This document shows positions 18,637 to 29,219 of a DNA stretch of 64,000 nucleotides, in pieces. Source of the stretch: Pseudomonadota bacterium (lineage in GTDB: Bacteria > Desulfobacterota > Desulfobulbia > Desulfobulbales > Desulfocapsaceae); assembly GCA_018821785.1 (NCBI GenBank), contig JAHJLI010000066.1, positions 1 to 64,000 of the forward strand. Reading direction: 5' to 3'. The notes beneath the pieces are model-generated. The model saw only the letters and a list, made by a program, of their open reading frames with translations, made no database searches and was not told where the DNA came from. A program made the position numbers and the translations under genes. The first letter of the stretch is position 1. Every line of letters starts with the position of its first letter.

Positions 18637-21600
18637 TCAACCACCAAAATACTTTGCTGTCCGAACTATCTCACCGGCCGCGGTGATCTCCAGATAACCA
18701 AGGCGCAGCAAGAGAAGGGTGCCGGGGAAGATATCTTCGCCAAAAGGCTTGCGGATGGCCCATTTCGCCCGAAACAGAGAATCGGGCAATTCGCTCTTGT
18801 CACTGTCGCATTCAAGAATCATCGGTAAAAAACTCTGCTGTTCGAATTTTTTAATTATCTTTAGCTCAAGCTCGCTTCTGGCTATGGCTGTACGACGCAG
18901 CCAATCCGGCAATTGCCCGGGAAGATTGCGAAAATGCAGATAACTGCTGAGAAGGATGTCGTTTCTGCCACCCCATTCGGCGGCATTATGCAGATCTTCT
19001 ACCGTTTCCGGGGAAAAAAAGAAACCGGAATCATTTTCCGTCAAATAGGGAAAATGCGGGGCGAAGAGGTATTGACGCAAACCCTGATCGAGGTGATTCA
19101 GTCCCAGATGCTTGCCTGTGACTATAAGCGTCTCCTCCAGGGCCCTGCGTATGGCCGAAGGATGATTGCCGGTATTGAGCGCCAGGGTCAGCAGGGACAT
19201 ATCCTGTCGAGTGATTTTTCTCTCCCCTTCAACAACCCGCAGCTTTGAAGCATCCTTGATGGCGGCAAGATCCTGGGTCTTCATGAATTTCACCCCATTA
19301 CCATCCCCATCCCCACCTTCCTGAAAGTAGCCGAGCATGGCAAACGATTCACGCACCCGGTCGTCATTGTAGAAATCACCGACCGGATCGGCCACGACTG
19401 TGGTTTGCGGCTGCCGACTCACCGAATTCCCGACGGGCAGCAATGCATTCCTTGCAGCGCCAACTATCGGTGCGATGCGGCGGTGGAGTTTTTCCAGGTA
19501 CCATGCCGCCTTATTTTTACCTTTACCGACAAGCTGCTCGACAGGGAGACCGGAGAGTTTCCGCACCTCTGTGACATCGGCCAAGAGCAGCATCCGGGCG
19601 ATGACATTCCCATCACCCAGAACAGCCTTTAGCTCACTCAGGTTTTCGGTCAACTTGCCACCTCCGTCGGTAGCCAACCGCGATTGCGGTTCCGGCAACC
19701 GTAAACGATCAAGGATGGCTACCTGCGAGGGAATCAAGCTGCTGAGCGCTGCGGCCCAAGCTTCATCTCCGGCCGTTTTTTTAACGAGGGCGAGCATCAG
19801 TTTCCCAATCGGATTCTCGGCGGCAAAGCGGATGAATTGTTGCAGCCACAAGGTGGACAGCCGCTCCGCTCCCTGTTCTGCCCCACCCTGTTCATGCAAA
19901 AGGGCGAGGACCACCAGTTTGTTGAACAGTAAGCCGTAATCCGGCACCGTCTTAACCCCGCCGCTCCCGCTCGTCGACTTATGACTGAAATCGTTCAACA
20001 GACTGCCGCTGAGGCCGTCATGCAAGGCCTGCCAGATGCCTATGTCTGGGATTTTCTGCAAGGCTCTAACTAGCTCTGTGAGTTCAACAAAAACTTCAAG
20101 CTGTTTGTCGGCACTGCCTTGTTCTGGGCCAAACTCCAGCACCCGGACGAGGAGTGAACTTACTCGCGTGCGCATAAAGACAAGGGCGTCTTCAGGGAGC
20201 AGGCCATATTGCAACAGGGCAAGTAGATTTTCCGCCCGGAAAACCTTGCTGCCTTGCAGATAATCAAGGGCCAGTCGGGAAATTGCAGTTGCGGACAAAC
20301 CCCGCAATCGAGCCAGGTTCATGGCGGCAGCAAGTTGCAGATTTGGATCGGTGGTCACTTGTAGAAGTTCGGCAAAAAAGTCCGTAACTCCCGCGCCACC
20401 GAGAGTTACCGCAAGCTGGGCCGCCAGTTCCTGGGCACGGGGGATTGTCAGATAGAGATCGGCTCTCCTGCCGTATTGCAGGAACAAACCGCCGGCCTTG
20501 ACCGGCCCCAGAAAATCGGTAATATCCCAAACCAGGCCGCTGTTGATCCCGGTCCTGCCGAGCTCTGCCAGTGTCTCGCGGACACTTGGCTCCTCTGCTG
20601 AACTATCAGACGATTGTCTGTCGCTCAGAATGCTGAGCGCCCCGGTGTTTTCTTCGGTTCCACTTACCACTTGGGTAAGAGCTGCCGCAGTTGCCGCCAG
20701 ACGATCTTCCATTGCCAAAGGTGCCATCCCTCGCAACCGCACCCGATTATACAATTCCTTACGAAACGAGGTTTGTTGGCCTGCCACCTCTTCTTCAAGA
20801 GCCGCAAGCAGGCTACGCTCACCATCCATCGCCGGAACTGCCAGGCAATCATTGAGGACAGCACCAAGAAAATCGTTCCAGTGAAGGTTTTCGTCAGGCT
20901 CCGGCAAAAAAAACACGCCCGGCCCCTCGGGGGCCTTGAAGAGGAAACCGAGGAGTCGATCATCCAGCACCACCCGCCCGGCACATTCCTTTCGCCCCGT
21001 CCCCGTATGGCGATCCTTGGACTGTTCTGCGACATCCTTCAGAGCTTTAAGAAAACGGCCGTGGCTGTGCAGGCTGCGCGAGGGAACCGAGTTTTCGGCA
21101 TCGACCTGTATATAGCCGGACGAGTCACTGTTTTCGTCAAGCAGACTCCCCACCAGATCCTCATAGTTTGCGAGAAAGGCCGGCTCCCGCCACTGCGGCA
21201 TGACCTGGTTGTCCCAGTACTGCAGGTCGGCGAGATAATGGCCGATGAGACTCCTGCGCAGCTTGCGGTCGATTGCGACAAAATTACTGAACAGGTTGGT
21301 TCTATCGATCTTGGTCGGATCTATCCGCGGATTGCAGCTTGGGATATTGCTGCGCAAGAACTCATTTTCAATCCTTTGGGTACGGATATTGGCAAGATCA
21401 TAAAACTGTTCCGCCAGGAGGGTTGTGCTTGCCCCGTAGCTCATCTTCAACGGATGGTCGCTGGTCCCGACAATTCTTCCGGCCTGTTCGGCACCAAGTT
21501 CCGGGCTCTGGGATACGGCGTCGGCGAGGGGGGTGCCGGCGACAATCTCTGGATAATAGCGAATAACAAAATCCTCCAGCGGAAAGACCTCTCCCGACCC

Positions 21601-22695
21601 ATACGGTTGCACCGATTCAAGGCTCACCCTGGTCGTCTCAACTATCAGCCCCCGATCGTTTTCGATGATTCTCCTGCTTTCCGGACCAGGGCCAACAAAA
21701 ACCTGCATATGGCCGATCAGCTCGCCGGTCGTCGTTTGCAGCATGCCCCGGTTCGACCCCAGACGAAGAACAGGATACAGTGCCTGCAGGTAGGCAAGAA
21801 CCTCCTTGGTGCCGCCCTCACAGTCATTTTGGTTGTGAAACAAGGAATCGAGAAGCATGCCGCTGCCGTTGCCGGGATAAAATTTATTCTCGGCATACCT
21901 TTGCAACATCATCACCAGCGAATACCCGTCAATTTCCTTCGGCAGATTTTCGCCAACCCTTTGCAGGCGCAGGTCATATCGAGCCATCGCCTCCTCCAGG
22001 GTAAATGACGGTTGTTGTCCCAGAGGCATCATGGCCCGACTGAGGTGAAAATATTCGGCGGAGATAATGAAGGTGGAAAATGGCATATCCAGGTGACCAT
22101 CAGCAATATCGGCTTGTACTGCCTTAAGAAACGCAGCTTCAGCCTGCAGCATCCCGGCGTAGCCAGAGGTAGCCGGGAGAGCGTCATTAAAAACATTGCC
22201 GAGAAGAACCGCCTCGGTGTCCTCATCCACCTCCTGGACCATGGTCTTTTCCGGCCTGGGGGGAATGGTCGAGCCGGAAAAAAGCGGTGGCGTAAGCTTT
22301 GAAACCGCGGTTTGCCGCACTAGCGACCGGTATCCGACCTTCTCCGAAACCCACAGAGGGACCAGCGGCGACAGGGCACTTCCTGTTTGAAACAGCCCTG
22401 ATGACATGGTTTTATAGCGCGCCGCATGCTGGTAGGGAATGGCCTCGGCACCATTATCGTTCAACCGAGCCACCTGCTTGGCCGGCAAACTGGCCGCAAC
22501 AATTTGATCATCTCCAGGGTCACGCCCTGCCCCCCAGCTACCTAGCTGCTGTTCTACTTTTTCGTCACTTTTTGCAACAAAGGGAAAAAAATAGTTGCCT
22601 GGCGGCAAAACGGCGGTCTTGATAACGAGCAGATGCAACACCGCCGTGAGGGTGAAGGAGATAAGCACATCATGGTAAGTCCGGGCAGGTTTCAC
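18637..22695 (-). CDS. Giant 1352-residue protein with transglutaminase-like Cys-His-Glu motif
   Basis: One N-terminal hydrophobic segment (about 9-30) suggests membrane anchoring with the bulk probably in the periplasm. At about 290-355 the sequence reads NDCEGGTKEVLAYLQALYPV, then GHMQVFVGPG, then GLIVETT. This is the order and spacing of a transglutaminase-like (papain-fold) active site: Cys292 at a helix start, His329 and Glu353 (in place of the usual Asp). The remaining 1000 residues are mostly helical, without a family I recognise (repeat-rich middle with LLALLQYGLLPEDALVF). Start is GTG with a weak ribosome site. The gene heads a minus-strand group with two MFS carriers and DUF2238. 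Protein cleavage, crosslinking or peptide handling is possible; none is shown. Confidence 0.75.
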   Translation of the reverse strand: MKPARTYHDVLISFTLTAVLHLLVIKTAVLPPGNYFFPFVAKSDEKVEQQLGSWGAGRDPGDDQIVAASLPAKQVARLNDNGAEAIPYQHAARYKTMSSGLFQTGSALSPLVPLWVSEKVGYRSLVRQTAVSKLTPPLFSGSTIPPRPEKTMVQEVDEDTEAVLLGNVFNDALPATSGYAGMLQAEAAFLKAVQADIADGHLDMPFSTFIISAEYFHLSRAMMPLGQQPSFTLEEAMARYDLRLQRVGENLPKEIDGYSLVMMLQRYAENKFYPGNGSGMLLDSLFHNQNDCEGGTKEVLAYLQALYPVLRLGSNRGMLQTTTGELIGHMQVFVGPGPESRRIIENDRGLIVETTRVSLESVQPYGSGEVFPLEDFVIRYYPEIVAGTPLADAVSQSPELGAEQAGRIVGTSDHPLKMSYGASTTLLAEQFYDLANIRTQRIENEFLRSNIPSCNPRIDPTKIDRTNLFSNFVAIDRKLRRSLIGHYLADLQYWDNQVMPQWREPAFLANYEDLVGSLLDENSDSSGYIQVDAENSVPSRSLHSHGRFLKALKDVAEQSKDRHTGTGRKECAGRVVLDDRLLGFLFKAPEGPGVFFLPEPDENLHWNDFLGAVLNDCLAVPAMDGERSLLAALEEEVAGQQTSFRKELYNRVRLRGMAPLAMEDRLAATAAALTQVVSGTEENTGALSILSDRQSSDSSAEEPSVRETLAELGRTGINSGLVWDITDFLGPVKAGGLFLQYGRRADLYLTIPRAQELAAQLAVTLGGAGVTDFFAELLQVTTDPNLQLAAAMNLARLRGLSATAISRLALDYLQGSKVFRAENLLALLQYGLLPEDALVFMRTRVSSLLVRVLEFGPEQGSADKQLEVFVELTELVRALQKIPDIGIWQALHDGLSGSLLNDFSHKSTSGSGGVKTVPDYGLLFNKLVVLALLHEQGGAEQGAERLSTLWLQQFIRFAAENPIGKLMLALVKKTAGDEAWAAALSSLIPSQVAILDRLRLPEPQSRLATDGGGKLTENLSELKAVLGDGNVIARMLLLADVTEVRKLSGLPVEQLVGKGKNKAAWYLEKLHRRIAPIVGAARNALLPVGNSVSRQPQTTVVADPVGDFYNDDRVRESFAMLGYFQEGGDGDGNGVKFMKTQDLAAIKDASKLRVVEGERKITRQDMSLLTLALNTGNHPSAIRRALEETLIVTGKHLGLNHLDQGLRQYLFAPHFPYLTENDSGFFFSPETVEDLHNAAEWGGRNDILLSSYLHFRNLPGQLPDWLRRTAIARSELELKIIKKFEQQSFLPMILECDSDKSELPDSLFRAKWAIRKPFGEDIFPGTLLLLRLGYLEITAAGEIVRTAKYFGG

Positions 22696-22737
22696 GATAC
22701 TCAGATCTTCACAGAAAAAAAGAAGTCATACACTGCC

Positions 22738-22799
22738 ATCCCAGATAAACGGGATAAGCCGTCGTATACCTATTAATAAACCGTTCCTAAGGTAAACGG
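22738..22799 (-). repeat. Bipartite palindromic intergenic repeat, copy e (divergent)
   Basis: A less conserved copy: on the minus strand TTACCTTAGGAACGG ..., then GGCTTATCCCGTTTATCTGGG. The palindrome is partly decayed. Confidence 0.5.
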
Positions 22800-22916
22800 T
22801 CAGCGCCACAAGTCCTGACTTGATGATAATCATTGTCATCAACAATGGGAGGGGGACCGTAGCGAAACCAAGGCACCCGCCCCAACAACAAGTCTTTTTC
22901 CGCCACAACATATGGC

Positions 22917-22991
22917 TAACCCCGACAAGCAAGATAAGTGCCTTTCGCAGATTATTTTCTTGTTTTTTTATGAACAGAAACAATCTGTAAA
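22917..22991 (-). repeat. Bipartite palindromic intergenic repeat, copy f
   Basis: On the minus strand it has arms around CAGATTGTTTCTGTTC / CAAGAAAATAATCTG, then GGCACTTATCTTGCTTGTCG and GGGGTTAG. The long palindrome has new arm sequences but keeps its pairing, which suggests selection on structure. Confidence 0.6.
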
Positions 22992-23164
22992 ACACCAAAA
23001 ATGGAGAGAGGACAGCCATCTTCTTCTTTTTTTCATTATTCTATGTATATAATAGAAAGACGATAGAAAAATGCAGATTCGGCTCATTACGAGCTTCGTC
23101 GTCCCATTAACGCTCAACCATTTTTTCAGGCTCATTCTCGAATATTGCAAGGAGAAAGTCATCT

Positions 23165-24379
23165 ATGGAAAAATTGACGGCCGGCAATACAACAAGCCTA
23201 CCATTCTCCTCCCCCCTTCCGTTTGTGCGAGTTCCGGTAATGCTTGTGCTGTCCGGTTTCCTGTTGCTGGCATGTCTCGGCATGCCATGCTCCCCCGCCG
23301 CCAAGGAACAACCGATACGAATTGCTGCTATTTTCTCGGAAACCGGCATTGCCGCGCCGCATAACCTGCCACTCATCGATATGACCCGAATGGCGGTCGA
23401 GCATATCAATAGCCAAGGGGGCCTACTCGGGAGGCCGCTGGAGCTTCTATTTTTTGATAACGGCAGTACTCCGATCGGCTCCGCCCTGGCTGCGCAAAAG
23501 GCCATCGCTGAAAACGTCACAGCGGTCATCGGCGCCCACTGGAGCTCCCATTCCCTGGTTATGGCCCCGATCCTTCAAGAGGCTGGAATTCCAATGATCA
23601 CGCCGGGTTCGACAAACCCGGACGTCACCCTGGGGAAAGACTATATTTTCCGGGCCTGTTTCATTGATTCCTTCCAGGGATTGGCTATGGCCAAATTTGC
23701 TGTCCAGGGACTCCATGCCAGAACCGCTGCAGTGATTACCAATATCGATGAGGACTACAGCATCATGCTCGGACAGTTTTTCGGCACTGCCTTTAAACAG
23801 GCCGGCGGTCAGGTAGTCGCAGAAATCGGCTACCGCGGAACCGCCACCGACTTCTCTACGATCATCAAGGATATCGCCAGCAAAAAGCCACAGATCATCT
23901 ATCTGCCAGGCTACACCAGAGACAGTGGCCTGTTTATCAAGCAATCACGAAAAATGGGGATAAAAGCGACTTTCCTCGGCGGTGACGCCTGGGATGAGAT
24001 AGAAAAATATGCCGGACCGTGTATTGACGGGAGTTTCCAGTCCGCACCCTGGCATCCTGAGGTCCCTTTCTTGGCAAGCGAGGAAATGGGGAAAATTTTT
24101 GCCGCCCGCCATGGCAAAAATATTGAGAACAACAGCGCTCCTCTGGCCTACGATGCAGTTATGCTCCTCGCCGGAGCCATCACCCGAGCCGGCAGCGTCG
24201 ACCACCGGGCAATTCAGGCTGCTCTGGCAGCAACGGTCAATTTTCCTGGAGCCACCGGGCGAATCACCTTTGATGCCAATGGCGATCCGCAGAATAAGGC
24301 GATCATAATTATAGAATTCCGCGACGGAAAAAGGCTTTTCCACAACATCATTACCCCTCTGCCGGGAGTATCCCCATGA
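23165..24379 (+). CDS. LivK-like periplasmic ligand-binding protein (type 1 fold)
   Basis: 404 residues; AAGGAG ten bases before ATG. An N-terminal hydrophobic segment with Cys residues (VLSGFLLLACLGMPCSPAA) acts as signal peptide, possibly lipoprotein type. The mature part follows the branched-chain amino-acid binding fold: IRIAAIFSETGIAA, AVEHINSQGGLLGRPLELLF, AVIGAHWSSHSLVMAPILQE, and YDAVMLLAGAI near the end. It overlaps the next gene by four bases (ATGA), and no ABC permease or ATPase is present. Together with the downstream hybrid kinase it probably serves as a ligand receptor for signalling instead of uptake (inference). Confidence 0.9.
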   Translation: MEKLTAGNTTSLPFSSPLPFVRVPVMLVLSGFLLLACLGMPCSPAAKEQPIRIAAIFSETGIAAPHNLPLIDMTRMAVEHINSQGGLLGRPLELLFFDNGSTPIGSALAAQKAIAENVTAVIGAHWSSHSLVMAPILQEAGIPMITPGSTNPDVTLGKDYIFRACFIDSFQGLAMAKFAVQGLHARTAAVITNIDEDYSIMLGQFFGTAFKQAGGQVVAEIGYRGTATDFSTIIKDIASKKPQIIYLPGYTRDSGLFIKQSRKMGIKATFLGGDAWDEIEKYAGPCIDGSFQSAPWHPEVPFLASEEMGKIFAARHGKNIENNSAPLAYDAVMLLAGAITRAGSVDHRAIQAALAATVNFPGATGRITFDANGDPQNKAIIIIEFRDGKRLFHNIITPLPGVSP

Positions 24380-25533
24380 AACGATTATTGAGGCAACGTC
24401 TGGGCTATAGAAACTCCCACCTTGCCGTCCTCATTTGCTTGGTTCTTCTGCTGCTGAACGCCTTCACTTCAGCAGCAGAAGAACCGATCAAGATCGGGGC
24501 CATCTTCGCCCTCAGCGGCAAGGCTAAAAACTCCAACCTCCCGGCAGTCCTCGGCGTACATTTAGCGGTCGAGGAAATTAACCACCAGGGGGGAATTCTC
24601 GGAACCCCTCTGGCACTTCTTCTCTTCGATAACGAAAGCACACCCATTGGTTCCCATCTGGCCGCCGAAAAGGCTGCACTGGCAGGGGTTGCCGGTATCA
24701 TAGGAGCCTCCTGGAGTTCCCACTCCCTGGCTATTGCCAAGGTTGCACAGCAACGAAATATCCCTATGATTTCGCCTATCTCAACCATCCCAGCCCTTAC
24801 TGCCATAGGCGATTATATCTTTCGCGTATGCTACACCGATACTTTACAGGGAGCTCTCCTCGCCCAATTTGCCTCCAGGGAACTGCAGGCCAAATCAGCT
24901 CTGGTGTTTGTCGATATCTCCAGTGATTTCAGTCTCAATATCGCACAAATATTCAAAACCAACTTTACCAAGCTAGGCGGCACGGTAAGCCAGGAAATTG
25001 AGTATAAAACCGGCCAGGCTGATTATTCATCGCAAATCAGCCTGGCAATTACAGAAAACACCGACATCATTTTTCTCGCAGGTTATGACGAAAGCGGCTT
25101 CATCGCCGCCAAACTTCAGGAGGCTGGAGACAAGGCGATCCCCATTGGCAGCGACGGTTGGGATGCTGAGAGTTTCTTTACCCTCGGCGGCAATAAAATC
25201 CGCCAAGGCTATTATATTAACCACTGGTCTCCGGCGCATAACGATGCTTTGTCCCTAACATTTTTGGCAAAATACGGCAGCCTGGGTGAAATCAAGGCAC
25301 CGACAGTACTGGCCTATGATGCTGTCAATATGCTTGTTGCCGCCATCCGCCTGGCAGAATCTCTGGATCATGAGGCCATTCGCCATAGTCTCGCAGGTTT
25401 ACGCGGCTTCAAAGGGGTAACTGGAGAGATAACCTTTGGTACCCAGGGCGATGCGCTGAAAAGTGCCTGTATTATAGAAATCCGTGACGGCCTTCCCATC
25501 CATCGGAATTGCTACCTTCAACCACAACCATAA
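24376..25533 (+). CDS. Second LivK-like periplasmic ligand-binding protein
   Basis: 385 residues, a paralogue of the preceding gene with the same blocks ([71 protein letters not shown]). A standard signal peptide ends near TSAAEEP. The 4-base overlap with the upstream gene and 13 bases before the kinase indicate one transcript with coupled translation. The pair probably arose by tandem duplication, and divergence in the ligand region suggests two ligands or a heterodimer (inference). Confidence 0.9.
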   Translation: MKRLLRQRLGYRNSHLAVLICLVLLLLNAFTSAAEEPIKIGAIFALSGKAKNSNLPAVLGVHLAVEEINHQGGILGTPLALLLFDNESTPIGSHLAAEKAALAGVAGIIGASWSSHSLAIAKVAQQRNIPMISPISTIPALTAIGDYIFRVCYTDTLQGALLAQFASRELQAKSALVFVDISSDFSLNIAQIFKTNFTKLGGTVSQEIEYKTGQADYSSQISLAITENTDIIFLAGYDESGFIAAKLQEAGDKAIPIGSDGWDAESFFTLGGNKIRQGYYINHWSPAHNDALSLTFLAKYGSLGEIKAPTVLAYDAVNMLVAAIRLAESLDHEAIRHSLAGLRGFKGVTGEITFGTQGDALKSACIIEIRDGLPIHRNCYLQPQP

Positions 25534-25546
25534 GATAGCTGGGTAT

Positions 25547-28315
25547 ATGAAATACCATAGCCTGCCGTTTAAGATAAACATAACAACCATCATCACGGTA
25601 TTTCTTGTGGCGGTTATCTGCATCATTTTGCAGTACCCCATAGAACAGCAGCGGTTCAAAGGCCAGTCGGCACGAATCGAACTTCTTCTCGACACTATTT
25701 TCAAACAAAAAAAAGACGCCCTTGCCAACGAATTATTTGCCGGTCAGGAAAGAGCTTTGCAATCATCCCTGGATGAAATCAAACAAGCCTTTAATGATAT
25801 CACCCTGGTCTGCCTCTACCAGATACGGGGCAACGAACGCCGATGCTCCGGAGTCGACAACCAGCAACTTGTCTCTTTTGCCCACATTCCCGAAGGGGAT
25901 CAACACTCTTTCGAGGAGATCTCCCTGGATGGCCGCTGGACCGGTATTTACAAAAAAGGCATCGAAGTCATCGGTGACAAACTAGGCTACCTTGTCATCT
26001 ATTATGATTTCGAAACAATTATCCAGGAGAATACTCGTATCCTCCTCTATTTCGGTCTAGTCACCCTGACGGCCAGCATTGTCGTTTTATTTTTGCTGAA
26101 CTTTTACCTTTTTCGTTCAATCATCAAACCGCTGACCACCCTCCGCGATGCCATGCGACGGGTGGAGAGCGGTCAACTCGGGGCGACCATCGACCTGTCA
26201 CGAAAAGATGAAATCGGCGAGATCGGCAATGCCTTCAACGACATGTCCGGCAATCTCTTGAAGAGCCGGTCGGAACTGAAAAAACATCAAGAACACTTGG
26301 AAGACCTAGTCACCGAACGTACCGAGGAACTCATCCAGGCCAAGGAGCAGGCGGAAAGTGCCAGCAGGGCTAAAAGCGAGTTTCTCGCCAACATGAGCCA
26401 TGAAATCCGTACCCCGATGAACGGCGTGGTCGGCATCTCCACTCTGCTTGAAGATACCGATCTTGATGAACCTCAGCAACGCTATGTGAAGACCCTCAAA
26501 GCTTGTGGCAAATCTTTGCTCACGGTTATTGACGACATCCTCGATTTCTCCAAGATCGAGGTTGGCAAGCTGGAACTCGAGTCGGTCGACTTCAACCTCC
26601 GTGACCTCCTTGACAGCCTTATTGACATGGTCAGTCTCAATGTCATAGACAAGGATCTCGAACTTATCTGCAACATTGCTCCCGGCACTCCGACCCAATT
26701 GACCGGAGATCCGGGAAGGTTGCGTCAGGTTTTGCTCAACCTCCTCGGCAATGCCTTCAAATTCACGAAAAAGGGAGAGATCTCCATTTCCGTTGTCGGC
26801 AAAGAGGAAGGCAACGGGGATATCGTGCTGTGGTTTACCGTCAAAGATACCGGCATCGGCATTCCTCTTGATAAGCAGGAGTTGCTCTTTGAGTGCTTCA
26901 CCCAGGCCGACAGTTCGACCACCAGAAGGTTTGGGGGAACCGGCCTCGGCCTTGCCATCTCAAAGGGTTTGGTGCAACTCATGAACGGCCAGATAGGCAT
27001 TCACAGCAGCAGTACTGGCGAAGGCTCAATTTTCTGGTTCACCTGCCGCCTCGGCAAACAGCAAAACCCAGCACCGGAACTGCAATTACCTGAACTGCTT
27101 AATGATCGACACTTTCTGGTAGTCGATGCCAACAACACTTGTCGGGAGGCCCTTGTCAGACAGCTACAATATTGGGGGGCACGAGTAAGCCATTGTGCCA
27201 ACGGCCAGGAGGCCCTCAGAATACTGAAGGAAATTGCAGGCGGCGGCAGTACCCTCGACTACGCTTTCCTGGCGCCGGAAACGGCCGACCCAGATGGCCT
27301 GACACTGAACCGGGCAATCAGGGAAAGCGCACTTTCCCCCACCATGCAAATGGTTATTATGGTGCCCTTCTTTCGTTTTGAAAGTTACGACCACTATCAT
27401 CGCCAAGGCTTTGCCGCCTGCCTGAAAAAACCGATCCGCTATTGTGATCTGCTCGACACAGTCAGCCTCCTGGTGTCCGGATATCCGGTCCACGCGGCAA
27501 AACAGTCCGCCGCGTCTGTTGTCCCCGCAACTAGCGCATCGCATGGTCAACATGAACCTATTCTTCTCGCCGAAGACAACCTCATCAATCAGCAGGTTGT
27601 TGCCGAAATAATGAAAAAACTCGGCTACCACCAGTTGGATATTGTCGGCAATGGTCGGGAGGCAATTGCCGCCTTACGGAAAACCTGTTACAGCCTTGTG
27701 CTGATGGATATCCAGATGCCCGAACTGGACGGACTTCAGGCAGCTCTTCGTATCCGTTCAGGTGAGGCCCAAGTCCTCGATCCAGACATTCCGATCATCG
27801 CCCTTACCGCCCATGCCATGAAAGGTGATAAGGAAAAATACCTTGCCTGCGGCATGAATGGCTATATCTCCAAACCTATTGACCCCATGCTTTTAGCAGC
27901 AACCCTGGAACAGCTTTTACCCCCGGTAAAAAACGGCCCTCTTGGGCCGCAGGAAACATCAGAACAGGAACCTCTCACCGATGGTTTTAAGCAGCCTCAT
28001 GTTGATTATCCTGCCTTCGTTGCTCGCCTGCTTGGAGACACTGCTCTGGCCGCGAAAATTTTTGCCATGTTCCTGAAAGATCTGCCAGAGCAGATGGAGA
28101 TTCTCAAAGGAGCCGTGGACAAAAAAGATTTCTCTGCTATTGAGAACCAAGCCCACAAAATAAAAGGCTCCACCGGCAATATCTGTGCCCATCACCTGAA
28201 CAGGGCAATGCGCCAACTGGAAACCGCAGCTAAAGCCCATAACCATGACGAAGTGCAAATGCTTTTGCAAGAAGCACAAAAGTTCCAGATTATGCTGCAA
28301 CAAACAGAAATTTAA
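25547..28315 (+). CDS. Hybrid histidine kinase: sensor-HAMP-HisKA-HATPase-REC-REC-HPt
   Basis: 922 residues from ATG 25547 (an upstream in-frame start at 25484 would overlap the previous gene by 50 bases). Two membrane helices near the N-terminus bracket a periplasmic region of about 130 residues. HAMP follows, then HisKA ([20 protein letters not shown]), HATPase ([20 protein letters not shown]), a degenerate receiver (the acceptor Asp position reads [10 protein letters not shown]), a canonical receiver ([18 protein letters not shown] ... [13 protein letters not shown]) and an HPt domain ([11 protein letters not shown]). It is a multistep phosphorelay kinase. Its position directly after two binding proteins suggests that their ligand-bound forms are sensed by the periplasmic part. 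No DNA-binding partner is adjacent. Confidence 0.95.
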   Translation: MKYHSLPFKINITTIITVFLVAVICIILQYPIEQQRFKGQSARIELLLDTIFKQKKDALANELFAGQERALQSSLDEIKQAFNDITLVCLYQIRGNERRCSGVDNQQLVSFAHIPEGDQHSFEEISLDGRWTGIYKKGIEVIGDKLGYLVIYYDFETIIQENTRILLYFGLVTLTASIVVLFLLNFYLFRSIIKPLTTLRDAMRRVESGQLGATIDLSRKDEIGEIGNAFNDMSGNLLKSRSELKKHQEHLEDLVTERTEELIQAKEQAESASRAKSEFLANMSHEIRTPMNGVVGISTLLEDTDLDEPQQRYVKTLKACGKSLLTVIDDILDFSKIEVGKLELESVDFNLRDLLDSLIDMVSLNVIDKDLELICNIAPGTPTQLTGDPGRLRQVLLNLLGNAFKFTKKGEISISVVGKEEGNGDIVLWFTVKDTGIGIPLDKQELLFECFTQADSSTTRRFGGTGLGLAISKGLVQLMNGQIGIHSSSTGEGSIFWFTCRLGKQQNPAPELQLPELLNDRHFLVVDANNTCREALVRQLQYWGARVSHCANGQEALRILKEIAGGGSTLDYAFLAPETADPDGLTLNRAIRESALSPTMQMVIMVPFFRFESYDHYHRQGFAACLKKPIRYCDLLDTVSLLVSGYPVHAAKQSAASVVPATSASHGQHEPILLAEDNLINQQVVAEIMKKLGYHQLDIVGNGREAIAALRKTCYSLVLMDIQMPELDGLQAALRIRSGEAQVLDPDIPIIALTAHAMKGDKEKYLACGMNGYISKPIDPMLLAATLEQLLPPVKNGPLGPQETSEQEPLTDGFKQPHVDYPAFVARLLGDTALAAKIFAMFLKDLPEQMEILKGAVDKKDFSAIENQAHKIKGSTGNICAHHLNRAMRQLETAAKAHNHDEVQMLLQEAQKFQIMLQQTEI

Positions 28316-28727
28316 ACTCCATAAGGTAACAGACAAAGCGCTGCTCATTTCAAAATGGCAGGTAGCGCATTTCACTGGTCGCCGACCAGGTATATCACCC
28401 CACCATCGACCCCCTGGAACCCAATCGGACCGAGGCCCGGAACGATGGTCGAGCTTTGGACGGCAACATCGAATTGCCCAAAGCAACGGGAATTATTACC
28501 ATTCAACTGATTTAGCCTCGTAACTCATTTCTGCTCGCTACCCGGACAGTCAGCATATCTATTTGTATTTACGTAATAATATATTATTTTCCTCAGATGC
28601 CCGGTGAGCGTAAAAACATATTGATAAAGCATTCGAAAAGGTGTAATCATCGCCGAAATTTGTTCTTAATTGTTACCATATCGTCAGTTACCCCCATCCC
28701 CTCTTTTCATTTGATAGGAAAATAGCC
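28316..28727. other. Intergenic region upstream of the SET gene
   Basis: About 410 bases, AT-rich in its second half, without a clear gene. A small palindrome CTGGTCGCCGACCAG lies at about 28376-28390. On the minus strand 28385-28470 is an open fragment (STIVPGLGPIGFQGVDGG, then VIYLVGDQ and stop) that resembles a protein tail but has no start or recognised family. Confidence 0.4.
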
Positions 28728-29219
28728 ATGTATCCACCCCATTTCGGAAATAATCCCTTATTTCCCAGCAAGAACGACTTCAGGGTTGTTTTGAAGAACC
28801 ATGTCGCCGGCATGGGCGTTATGACGTACAAATTTATTGCCAAGGGAAGTCTGGTATGCGCTATTGCGGGGGATATCATTACCGATATTCGCCAACACAC
28901 TCTGCAGATCGAACCTGATCTGCATCTTCATGATCTCTTTTTTTCCGGTTACTTCCTCCATTCCTGCTCACCCAATATTGAGCTTGATATGAAAAAATTG
29001 CTGGTGCATGCAGTACAAGACATTAGTCCTATGGACTATCTGACCATGGACTACGCCCAGACCGAGGATATTCTTTACAAGCAGTTCCCCTGCGGCTGCG
29101 GGTCGGAAAATTGTAGGGGTTGGATCACCGGAAGAAAAGAATTGCCGGTTGCGGAAGCAATCCTCAGTAACGGTTTCCGCGCACCCGAAAAACAATTTGA
29201 AGAGTGTCAAAGCACATGA
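28728..29219 (+). CDS. SET-domain protein, predicted lysine methyltransferase
   Basis: 163 residues, with AGGAAA before the ATG. It has the compact bacterial SET layout: early KNHVAGMGVMTYKFIAKGSL (the ring that binds S-adenosylmethionine), GYFLHSCSPNIELDM (the HSCxPN motif of the cofactor site), the catalytic-Tyr region MDYLTMDYAQTED, and a post-SET cysteine cluster CGCGSENCRG that would bind zinc. SET enzymes methylate lysine side chains of proteins. The substrate is unknown. Its TGA overlaps the ATG of the decarboxylase gene, so the neighbouring enzyme is a natural candidate partner or target (inference). Confidence 0.88.
   Translation: MYPPHFGNNPLFPSKNDFRVVLKNHVAGMGVMTYKFIAKGSLVCAIAGDIITDIRQHTLQIEPDLHLHDLFFSGYFLHSCSPNIELDMKKLLVHAVQDISPMDYLTMDYAQTEDILYKQFPCGCGSENCRGWITGRKELPVAEAILSNGFRAPEKQFEECQST

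Larger units (their letters stand above)
22696..23164. other. Divergent intergenic region with two palindromic repeats
   Basis: 469 bases between the giant gene (minus) and the binding-protein operon (plus). It contains repeat copies e and f and presumably both promoters. No intact gene seen. Confidence 0.55.

Noticed and set aside
20614..22008. 464-codon ORF on plus opposite the giant protein
   Set aside because: Antisense shadow of a gene with better codon pattern and start; no domain recognised.
28385..28470. Minus-strand open fragment resembling a protein tail
   Set aside because: No start codon in context and no recognised family; kept only as a note in the intergenic entry.
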